Shown here: positions 41,298-53,200 of the stretch, in pieces | Numbering within the stretch: position 1 is the first letter of the stretch | How the letters are laid out: the number at the start of each line of letters is the position of its first letter | Assembly (NCBI GenBank): GCA_036877525.1 | Contig: JAZGTH010000104.1 | Location: forward strand, 538,501-602,500 | DNA: 64,000 bases | Origin: Chromobotia macracanthus | Lineage: Eukaryota > Chordata > Actinopteri > Cypriniformes > Botiidae | Reading direction: 5' to 3' | The notes under the pieces: model-generated | Database searches by the model: none | The model's input: the letters and a program-made list of their open reading frames with translations, nothing else | Told to the model about the DNA's origin: nothing | Program-made: the position numbers and the translations under genes

Positions 41298-44200
41298 GTG
41301 TGTGTGTTTGTGTTTCTCTTTTCAGTGCATGTGTGTAATCACATGCACCTTTCTCTTACCTTTTACTTTATTGAACTGATGCAACATCAGGTCATTCAGA
41401 AATGATTATGATATTAATATATTGAGTTTGAGAACCACCCACACATTCTCCATTGTGTTTCACTAGTCAAGGTTTGGATACATAACACAAGTTCCACATT
41501 TTAGAATAAGAGCTTAAACAGAATTTAAAAATAAAATTTGACATCCTTTAGTTTGGATCCTTCACAGCAGCCACACTCTTTAGATTACAGATCTGCTCTC
41601 ACTTCATGAGCTGCATTCTGTTGTTTTTGAACAGTTTTGAAAGACTGCACATGTATGCTGGCTGCTTGTCCTGTAGAATCCATTCCAACTCATCCATTAC
41701 ATTTCAGCTGAGTAAAAACATTCATCTGCGGGCACATGAGAAGCAAAACAAGTGTGATTTACACAATATATATAATGTATATAATGTAGCATTCAAAATG
41801 AACCAGAATTACATGTTAATTGTACTAATGTGTGTGTGTGTCTCGCCTCCCTTACATCTGTCCTGCCCGCCACACAAGTCCCATTAAAACCCTCTACGCA
41901 CCACACAGCCCTTTTTCCACGTGCTGTTCTGTGCTTCTCCTCTGGGCTGTTCTGCTATAATCTGCTATAAGTCTCCCATACAGATCCATGTATTGACTTT
42001 CTATTAGCATTAGTTCTGGCTAATGGCATCCGTCTGAGCTCAGCTGCTGTCTTAAACTCACAGTCAGGGCTTCACACAATTTAACCTCACAGGCTGGGGG
42101 TGGGCGAGCTGTGGTCTGTCTCTCTCTCTCTCTGTCGTTCCTTCTCTCTGTCTGTCTGTCTGTGGTTAAAAAATGAAATACTGTATCTTGGGTTTCTTGG
42201 AAGAAATTGCCTACTTAGAAATGGATTCACAAGACTCAATAATTTGTTTTGAAGGACCTTCAAAATAGCTGTGACTTTTCCAGTGTGTAACTACGAAATT
42301 ATCTGCAACACTGTAATTGGTGTTAAAGGTACTAATGATGTCATTTTACTGTAATTACAAGCAGGTTCTTTCATGTACAGTAATTTCAGAGCCATTTCCA
42401 CTAGTAATAATGACATTTCCTTACATGTTATTTATAATAAAGTGAACCAGACCTGGTGAGACCTCGTAAGGGTGTTTTAATGGGTGCAAATATGTGCTAC
42501 TGAATGCCACAGGCTCTGTTGTGCTCAGTTTGCTTTTCTATTTGCTCCAGTTTGCTTCCAATGATTGTTTATAGCTGTTCTCCTGCTTCCTGGTTTCTCA
42601 TTCCTTTCGTTTTTTATTCTCTGCTCTGCCTGTAGCTTCTGCTAGCATCCACACCTGACACATGACGTCATAAAGGTCACCCCACCCTCCTGCGTAACCC
42701 CGCCCACACCCATATAATACCGCCCACCACCCACATAACCACGCCCACCTGCATATGCTTACACGCATATAATTAATTCACATGTTATCAGACTAATTAA
42801 TAGCCCACATGCTAATGTGGAGTTTAATAACCCGGTAATTAAATGCACCGTCGCACTTACATGCCAATATTCCCAAACTGCTTTGAAATGACGCTTTAAA
42901 GCGTGATATCCATCAACATTATCCATAATCACGATTAACCGTTTATCCTCAGTTCGTTTGATGATAAATGTGAGAATAATGAAGGTTATAGGACCGCATA
43001 TGAATTTTTGATGCGGATTGTTTTAATGAATATTAAGAGTCATAATGAGGCTTAGGGGTGATTGATTGCACACGTATGTGATGGATTAACATGATGAATA
43101 TAAATGTTGCACGGTCGCAATGTTTTTGACACATAATCTGTTCATAAAAGCAAGACGGGCCTGTTGCTGTAACCATGGCAACAGCACAGCGCCTGTTCTC
43201 GGTGTGGCAGCTGATCTGTTATTTCAGCTGTATTTTGTGTCTTACATTAACGGGTCGAGACACCCCATTGAGGGCCATTGATTCCTGATGTTTCTCACCG
43301 CAGCTACAGGCTGCTGGTGCTAGGTATGTGGCTGTTGATAAAACATCTCCCCCTGCTGATTACAGATGGTTACTGTAATGTGAACAAGCTTTTGATGTGT
43401 TATTTAAATGTATGTATGGATATGTGTTAAAAGTTATACCTGTTGTAAAAGTAAAACCTGTTGCATTCTGTTTTTTTCCCATGATGCAGTGCGTTTTGCT
43501 CCGTACCGGCCCCCGGACATTGCCCTAAAGCCTCTTCTCTTCGAGGTGCCCGGCCTCACACCTGAGACAGTCTTCACGGGCCGAGACTGGCTGTTTCAGG
43601 AAGTTGACGCATGTCTGCGCAGTAGTGAGCCCACCGCCAGTCAAGGTGTTGTTATTGTCGGCAGTGTGGGGTTTGGCAAAACAGCCATCATCTCTCGATT
43701 GGTGGCTCTGAGCTGCCACGGCAACCGCATGAGACAGATCACCTCCGACAGCCCGCACGCCTCCCCAAAACGTGAGTGGAGTCACAGATTGTGTCTGATT
43801 AGATTAAATGACAATTTTGCGTACATTAAGGATTTATTTCCAAGTCAAACAGGATATTTAAAGAATTTATTGGATTGTGAAAAGTTAGATAACATTGTGA
43901 CATCACCTTTAAAAGAGAAGTTAATACATTTTAGTAAAAGCATTTTACTATTTTTTCTTTGATGTGTATCGAAAAATCATGCACAATAAGACCAGAAACA
44001 ATATTTTGATGGTTTTGATGAGTTGTAAACCAATACAACAACCTATACGTTGGCTAAAGTTGTGGTATGTACAGTATGATCCGTGGTGAATGTGTCTTGA
44101 GATTTTAAAACAGTTCTCATCTTGAATCTCAGATGGAGACACCCTACCGCTCAGCCAGCCTCAGTCCGCTCACGGCACTCTGGTCGGGGGGAGCAGCTGT

Positions 44201-47200
44201 CCCGGCACACCAGAGATGAGGAGACGCCAGGAGGAGGCGCTCCGGAGACTGGCCTCACAGGTGCCAGCTAATGCCAACATACAGTCTACCATTCAATCTG
44301 TCTGTTACTCATTTGTTATCTCTAAATCTCTTCCAGCTCATTTATCTATATTTTATTAATTATAGATAAATGCCCTCTCGTTCTCTCTTTCACTTGCTCT
44401 GTTTCTCTCTCTCTTGTTCTCCTCTCTCTCGCTCGCTCTCTCCCTCTTCCCTCTCTCTCTTTCTCTCTCTCATTCTCTCTCTCAGTTCTTTTAAGCACAA
44501 AGGTTTATTGTGGCTCTGTTGCCTTATCAAATATTTATATCAGCAGAGCCTCCCAGCGCAGCCATTAGATACACTGAGTGCTCTGCGTCTCACACACACA
44601 CACTCTCTGCATGATGAGGTGAAGTCTGGGAAGTGGCAGTTTTAGTGTATTGGAATAAGGCCATTGATGCACTCAAACTCTATAATGTTTTATGCATTAT
44701 GAAGCTCCTCCATCGTATCGAAGTTTCTAAGCTTTCAATCTTTCTCCAGTTTTAATATTCATTGTGTTCTGGAGCTTAGAGCACTTCCTGCTCTATGTTT
44801 TTGTGATTTAGCTTGTATTTTCTTTGTCAAAAACGTATATATCTAGCAGTACTGGCATTAAATTAATTTGTGTGCTTTTCTGTTTGTTTCTCTATTCCTC
44901 CCATCCTGTAGGTGGTGGCGTATCATTACTGTCAGGCAGATAACGCGTACACCTGCCTGGTCCCTGAGTTTGTGCATAACATGGCAGCGTTGTTATGCAG
45001 GGCACCTCAGATGCAGGCCTATCGGGACCTGCTGCTGCGCCAGCCACACCTCCAGAGCGCGCTCAGCCTGCGAGCATGCGTGCAGGACCCATTCAGCGCG
45101 TTTCGCAGGGGTCTGCTGGAACCACTGGAGATCTTGCAGAGAGGTACGCAAACACGTCTTCATGCACATTTAGACATGCAACAATACAGGCCATTTACTC
45201 ACACGTTGAAACACATACAACATTTTCAGAGAGGAAGATGGCGTGTGAGGAGAATCTCCTCATCTTGATTGATGGGTTGAATGAGGCGGAGTTCCATAAA
45301 CCAGATTATGGAGAAACCATTGTTTCCTTCCTGTGTAAAACTATCGAGCGCTTCCCTCCCTGGCTTAAATTGGTGGTGACTGTCAGAACCACATTACAGG
45401 TCCGTCTGCACCCTTTCAGACAAATCACACTGTTTCAAACTCTGTCTGTCTGTCTGTCTGTCTTTTTGTCTGTCTGTTTCTTCCAATCTGACTTTCTGTC
45501 TGTCTTTCTGTCCGCTTGCCTATCTTTTGTTTTTTTTTCCTCTGTTGTCTTTCTGTCTGTAGCTGTCTTTTATTCTGTCCTTCTGTCTGTCTCTCAGTCC
45601 TTCATCTTTCTGTCTGTCTCTGTCTCTCTGTCTTTTTCTCTGTCGGCCTTTCTGGCTGTATTTCTGTCTGTGTATCTCTCTGTCTGTCCTTTTAAAAAGC
45701 TGCTTTGAAACATTATGTACTAATATAATCTGTACTATGACTTTCTCCTTTGTCATTTGAATGCTTGTTTTTGTCACACATGTATGAAGAGCTCTCTCTC
45801 ATCTCTCTCATTGTTCTGCTCTCAGGATGTGACTCGCCCGTTGCCGTTCCACCGGATCTCTCTGGATCGTCTAGAGGAGAGCGATGCCATCGACTCTGAC
45901 CTGCAGGGCTACATCCTGCACAGGCTGAACTCCAGCCAGGAGATCCAGAATAATGTGTCTCTTAACGGCAAGCTGGACAATGCGGCCTTCAGCAAACTCA
46001 GTGCTCATCTGAAGAGCCTGAGCCGTGGCTCCTTTCTGTACCTGAAGCTGACGCTGGACCTCATTGAGAAGGGTTACCTCGTGCTCAAAAGCTCCAGCTT
46101 TAAGGTCAGGGGTCACTCAACTCACATGCCTCCTGTATGTACAGCACTGGGGTTAGAGCTGTGGCCTAGTGGTTAGCACACGTTAGGCCGTGATGCTCGT
46201 GCAGGCTTATCAATTTTGAGTCTAATCCCCACATTTTTTTTAATACTTTACTGACTTTTCAGTCTGGCTGGGAATAAAATAAATTTGAAGTAGAAAAACA
46301 TACATGCTGCTTTAGGAACTATAATTAAAATGTAAAAGAATCTTGCATTTTTTAATCTTTTATATCTTTTGGTTGTGTGTTGTAAACTTGTAAAATGTGC
46401 TTATCACAAATGTATTATTTTAAAGACATAACGGAAACTGAAAGGCTGAATTTGTTTTAGCATGTGTTGTGTTCTATAATGTACTAAAACACACTCATAA
46501 ATGTGATGTTTTGTGTGCAGGTGGTTCCAGTAAGTCTAGCTGAGGTCTACCTGCTGCAGCTAAACATGCGCTTCCCCACGCAGTCCTCGTTTGAGCGTGT
46601 TCTCCCGCTGTTAAATGTGGCGGTGGCCTCGTTGCACCCGCTGACCGATGAGCAGGCGTTCGGTGCCGTCAACGCTGACGTGGTGCGGGGAGCTGCTCTC
46701 GACTGGGACGACTTCCAGCAGAGATCCGAACTCCTGTCGCCTTTCCTGGTGAAACGACGCGATGGGACACGCATGTTCGTCCACCCCTCCTTCAGAGAGT
46801 GGCTCATCTGGAGAGAGGATGGAGAGAAGACCAAATTCCTCTGCGACCCCAGGTTAAAACGCTAAGAATTGTGGGAATTTTTCATGGGTTGAGCTATGAT
46901 TGGACCATTGAACCATATTGGATATCAACTATATTAATGCTGCAAGTTTATTTCTGGTTTTCTTTAGGAGTGGACACACTCTGCTCGCATTCTGGTTTTC
47001 AAGACAGGAGGGGAAACTGAATCGACAACAGACCCTTGAACTCGGTCACCACATACTCAAAGCTCACATCTTTAAGGTTTGCACACAGCATTCACAGCTT
47101 GCAAACACTTTAAAGCTACAACTGAATTGCATTAAAAAAACCCAGCTAACAATTTTAAGTTGTAAGACTGTCTCCGTTAAGTAATAAAAACATTAAAAAC

Positions 47201-50200
47201 ATTATTTTGAAAGTTCTAGGAACGTTTAAAACATCCTTTTTAAGAAATTGTATTAACGTTACCGTTTGGTTATAGGAACATTATTCAAACTTTTAAATTA
47301 AGTTAAAAAGTTTTATAAGTTATAAAAAAGCATTTTTTGATAACTTTTGATAACATTTTTGATAACTTTAACAGGGAATGTGTTGTCAATTGAACTGATG
47401 TGTTTTGAGTAACTGCTGTGTAAATGTGCAGGGCCTGAGTAAGAAGGTCGGGGTTTCCTCCTCAGTTCTGCAGGGGCTGTGGATTTCCTACAGTACAGAA
47501 GGACTTTCTGCTGCTCTGGCTTCACTGAGGAACCTCTACACACCTAACATTAAGGTTTCAGTGAAGCTGTTCTTTCTGTTATAAAACAACAGTATTAACA
47601 CGGAAGAAACAGCCACTTAAATGTTTCTTCATCTCTTCCTGCAGGTATCTCGACTGCTGATTCTGGGCGGGGCCAACGTGAACTATCGTACCGAGGTGTT
47701 AAATAACGCCCCCATCCTTTGCGTTCACGCCCACCTGGGCTACCTGGAGACGGTGACTCTGCTGTTGGAGTTCGGGGCGGACGTGGAGGGCGTTTCAGAG
47801 AGCGGACTCACTCCTCTCAGCTACGCAGCTGCCGGGGGACACTTGCCCATCATCACCACCCTCTGCAGCAGGAAAGCCAAGGTCAGCCAATGATATTCCA
47901 GAATAGGTGCCAAACAAAAAGTACTGGGGAGGAGTGTGGGGGTGGGGCCATGTTTCTATCGACCAATCATTTCGTCTTGCTTGACCGTAACATTGTTTGT
48001 CGTTTGTTGTGGATTATTAGTAAAGTTTAACGTCCGTCTCTGTGTACAGGTGGACCACCTGGATAAAAACGGGCAGTGCGCTCTGGTCCACGCTGCTCTG
48101 CGGGGTCATCTGGAGGTGGTGAAGTATCTGGTTCAGTGTGAGTGGAACACTGACGCACAGCAGTCTGGATCCTTCAGCAAAAGCCACGCGGTTCAGCAGG
48201 CGCTCATAGCAGCAGCTAGTATGGGATATACTGAGGTACACACGTTTACCAACTTACCATCTTAACACATTAACAAAAACTAAATATGGCGGACTGAACT
48301 GAAATTATAAGCAACTAAAAAATTCTATGAAAACTTCCAAAAGCAAAAGTGAAAAGACAAATAGAAAATAAAATAAAATGGAAGAAGAAATTAAATCAAC
48401 AAAGGATCCAAAACTGTAATAACCTAAATAAATGTATTGTTTATTCACAGATTGTGTCATATCTGCTGGACCTGCCTGAGAAAGATGAGGAAGAGGAGGA
48501 ACGAGCTCAGATTAACAACTTTGACACACTGTGGGGGGAAACAGGTACATCCCCAAACATACGTGTGTGTAAGCGTTGTGCGTGTGTGCGAGCGTTGTGC
48601 GTGTGTGCGAGCGTTGTGCGTGTGTGCGAGCGTTGTGCGTGTGTGCGAGCGTTGTGCGTGTGTGCGAGCGTTGTGCGTATAAACACGCATGTGTGCGTGT
48701 TTTGATTTAAAAGTGTGTTACTCTCTCTAATTCTCTCAGCCCTGACGGCTGCAGCAGGGCGGGGGAAGCTGGACGTGTGTCGTCTGCTGCTGGAACAGGG
48801 GGCAGCGGTGGCCCAGCCCAACCGCAGGGGCATCGTGCCGCTCTTCAGCGCTGTGAGACAGGGACACTGGCAGGTGCGCACTACTCAGGGCTCAAAAATA
48901 CAACTCCCTTACGCGGCACTTCACATCTGCTTCTAATGTCAGTATTACATGTGCAGTACTTGCAGCGATCTGGAACACTTGATTTTATAGCACAATTTGC
49001 GCTTAAGAAGCAGAATTTATGGTACAGCTATTGTCAGCTTTAGTAGTTGGTCGGAAATATGTTGTTTTATTGTGATTTTTACAGAGATTTTAGAGTTATT
49101 TGTTGTCTACTTCAATGGTGGACAACAAATAACTCTAATAGAGTTATTTGTTGTCCACCATTGAAGTAGACAGGGCTTGATCTTGTATGATTGAAATAGC
49201 TGTCCGGAAGTGTTGCAGAGTTGGCCGCCGAGTGCGGTGATTTCATTAAAGAAACTTTGGTTGTGCGTGTGGCTGTGCAGATTGTGGACCTGCTGCTGAA
49301 TCATGGTGCCGATGTGAACATGGCTGATAAGCAGGGCCGCACTCCGCTCATGATGGCTGCGTCTGAGGGACATCTGGGCACTGCCGAGTTTCTGCTCGCT
49401 CAAGGTACAGCCGTCCAGCTGCATTCCTGACATCTGATGCTCAGACAGATTAGAGAGATTTCTAAGTGTGAGCTAAGCCATTTGAATGATACACTCAAAT
49501 AAAACAAGTTTTTATTAGTTAACAAATATATTTTACTAATTCCAACAATGTAAGTCATCAGGACCTCAAAGGAGACTCTCAGTCACTATTTTCTGTCCCT
49601 CTGATCTCTAACTTTCTTTCATAGGTGCCTCGTTGTCTCTAATGGACAAGGAGGGGCTAACAGCGTTGAGCTGGGCGTGTCTTAAAGGTCACCTCCCATT
49701 GGTCCGTGCCCTTGTTGAGAGGGGCGCGGCAACAGCACATGCAGACAAAAGCGGCCGCACCCCCTTAGATCTCGCCGCCTTCTATGGAGACTCTGAAGTG
49801 GTTGGTTACTTTATGACAGACGTACATTTAAGTCCACTATATGATATTTTGAATACATATTTTGCATAAATAAAAAGCCTTTTTTAAAAAAGTCTTTTTA
49901 AAAAAGTCATTTTCAGTCATTTTTAGTATCTGTTAATTTGTTTTGATGTTTTAAAATACCAACACAATCTCATGGCAATTCGTAACTATTTTATATGTTA
50001 GCGATTTGATGGCTAATTCATATGAATTCATACAATGATCTCATTCATATGTTTTTATTCTATCTGCTTTTGCCACAGTGATGGTTAAGGTTAGGGGTGG
50101 ACCTTCATGCTTGCTTTATTCTCAAGAACTTACGTTTTTGTACGAATTGCATTGTATGAACTCATACGAAATTGCCACCTCGTAATGTAGTTAAGTTTTT

Positions 50201-53200
50201 CCCCATAAGATCAGGTGGAACATACAGGCTTAGTAAGCTGCTCTTCATATGGTTCCAGGTTCAGTTTCTGGTGGATCACGGCGCTATGATCGAGCATGTG
50301 GATTACAGCGGCATGCGTCCGCTGGACCGCGCTGTCGGCTGCAGGAACACGTCAGTGGTGGTCGCGCTGCTCAAGAAGGGAGCCAAGATAGGTGAGTGGA
50401 AGACGCATTATCATAAATGTTGACATGGCATCGGTAACCTGGTGTAACAATTGCAGGTAGATGCACAGACTGCGTTTCAGATGTTGCGCTTGTAAATGAG
50501 ACCCTTTATCTGTCCATTTATTTCCTGGTTGTTCGGCTGCGTTTACCTTGTAAAGTAAAAGTTTTTAATTCTTAAAGCTGCAATATGTAACTTTTAACTA
50601 GAAGGTTAAATCTGTTAATGAGCAGCAAAAGTACATAACAGATCAGTGTCCAAAACCATCTTCTTATCTTACCCTGATTCACAACGGGATGCTTGTAGTA
50701 ATGATTTATCATTTGAGCTGTCGGTCTGTTTTCCCTGTAAATGTCAGTTTGGCTTCATTTGACTTCAACCTATGCAAAGAAAAGTATGTGAAGTAACTTG
50801 CAATTTGTATATGACACAAAACATTAGGTTTTGCTAAGTCCGTATCAGTGGTTTTCGTCATCATTTACCTCCTTGTGACCTCAGTCATCCTGATCTAGCC
50901 TCCTACTTCCTGTGTTCTTCACCAAACTGCAGAACTGCGCTGATGGGCTTGTTGCTTTTGCTAATATTGCTGCTTGCCGCGGCTTCTCATGCCTGATCTT
51001 CCTTGTTCTTCCTCTCATGTCACACCTAACACCAACTATCAATCTCTCTCTATCTTGCTCTCCCTGGTTCCTGTTCCCATAATTCTTTGCTCCCTGTCTG
51101 AAACGGATGTCCTTCCCATGATGCTTCACTCTGTCCCAATAACCTGTCACCCTTTCACTTGTGACCCCTCCCACCTCCGTAACCAGGATGTCAGACACTC
51201 CCCACTCGTGCCCGAGGTAAAATGCAGACCTTTGTGCACCCCATCCACCATTTTTTGACTGTGTCCCTTCATTTTGTCACCTGTGTGGTCTGTTATCCAT
51301 TGATCGGGTCTGTTAGTGTTTTGGGTACCCTTGTGAATGTCATTTATTCTTGAAATCGCATTTTTGACTGCAAAAAAATAAAAAGGGGTTTAACAGCCAT
51401 AAACATAGATAGATTTTGTTGGATGTCAGTGATATCTAGTGAGGAAAGATGTGAATTCTCCATGTTCATTTTGTATGTTTCTCTGATCGCATGTAATGCA
51501 TGTAATGCAGTGCTGCATTTTGCATGATGCGGCGGGATGTTTCCACACAGTGCTGTGCTGTGGATTTGGGTGCTGTTCAAACAGGATGTGCTCTCGCATC
51601 ACTCTGCTCTGTTTTTAATTGTATTTCTGCAGTATTTAAACACGGCCATTGCAACACGTCTCCCTGTTTTATAGCGCATTTTCTACTTCAAATGCACTGC
51701 GCCTAAATGTTTTTGAGCATGAGAATGCATCCTGTGTGAACAGGTTTCTCAGTTTTTTCCGCAGTTGGTCTCAGTTTGGCTGTTATTTGGGCTTTTTCCA
51801 GTGCTATTAACGTTCCCCAGCTGTGCGTTGCATGAACTACACTAAATTGCCTGCATCTGGCTGCTACAGCTCTAATAGACACCTATCCGTTTCTTGCCCC
51901 TCCTCCATTCAGTCTAATCCAGTTCAAACACCTGACCTGTTCACATTCAAACATGTTACACCACATGCTGGGCCAAATGTTTTTATTTATAGATTTTAAT
52001 TTCAGCAAAACTGTTTGATTTTTTTTGTTTATTTTATTTATTCAGTTGTTGTTTGTATTGTCCGGTCTGTTGTCTGCGTGGCGTTTCTGTGATATTCAGA
52101 GGTTGTTTATAAACTACGCCTCTTCTCAGACAAGCTTTCCCTGCAGCTCGACTCAATCCTTTGTGTCCCTCAGATTAGAAACTTAGTTTTGTGCTCAAAC
52201 AGACGATCAGCTGAATTTCTCTGCTCATGCTCTGTTGCTCTCAGGTCCAGCTACATGGGCGATGGCGACATCCAAACCCGATATTATGATCGTTCTGCTG
52301 AGCAAACTGATGGAGGAAGGAGACGGATTCTACAAGGTGAGTGGCTTTTATATGGGCTGTAATAATGCACAAGAAGAGCAGACTATTCAGCGTAAGAACT
52401 GAAGCCTTGACATTTATAGAAACAGGATTGTAACATTATAGGGATGTAGCGATATAGAAACATGTTATAGCCGAGCATGGATTTGACTCATGTATTAAAT
52501 CATATTTATGAATAAGAGTCTATAGCCAGATAACAATGAAGTATGAATCTGATAGACAACAAAAGTTCACCTCCCTCTCTTCCTCCTGCCATTTCCTGTC
52601 CTCTCCTTTCCTGTACTTTCACTTTAATAAAATAATAATAATAACTATAATAATACCATAAAGCTAAAGCTCAGAATTGTATGTGATGTAAATGAAAATG
52701 AAACATCATAATGTTCAGTAGAGAAGAGCTGATATAATTGCCTGTAATATCAGGTGATGAGGCATAATTTCATAACATAATGCAACAGACACTAAACGGC
52801 CACTGTTGGGCCATTTTAATCTATTAGTGGATAGTCATATCTGCTTGAATGATGATTGTAGGGGTTGGTTCCCCCTGGTGGCAGGTCCAAAATCTTCAGG
52901 TCCAATATTATATTGGTAATCAGGCAGATAAATCGGCTTTGATATCATCAGCTATTAAAAATCTTGCATCAGTCATCCACAAATCACTGATACACATTAC
53001 ACAGGCCTGATTATTATATACATGTTGATTTGCTGTCACTTTGAGAGGTAGTAATCATGTTTCTGTGATGCAGAAAGGTAAAGTGAAGGAGGCAGCTCAA
53101 CGGTACCAGTACGCCCTGAAGAAGTTTCCACGAGAGGGTTTCACAGAAGATCTGAAGACCTTCCGTGAGCTCAAAGTCTCTCTGCTGCTCAATCTCTCCC

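Larger units (their letters stand above)
50392..52244 (+). other. TANC2 intron 21
   Basis: Contains a GCTGCAATATGTAACTTTT-family repeat (50571-50800) and the candidate 30-nt microexon (51187-51216). The rest shows nothing recognisable. Confidence 0.6.

Noticed and set aside
43408..43962. 184-residue open frame as a separate small NTPase gene
   Set aside because: It is TANC2 coding exon 7 with intron on both sides; a splice donor at 43772 fits the next exon.
48572..48678. Possible CRISPR-like repeats
   Set aside because: Head-to-tail with no spacers, in a vertebrate intron; a minisatellite.
48349..48881. Open frames of repeated RALCVCAS-like text on both strands
   Set aside because: Produced by the 19-bp minisatellite, which has no stop in several frames.
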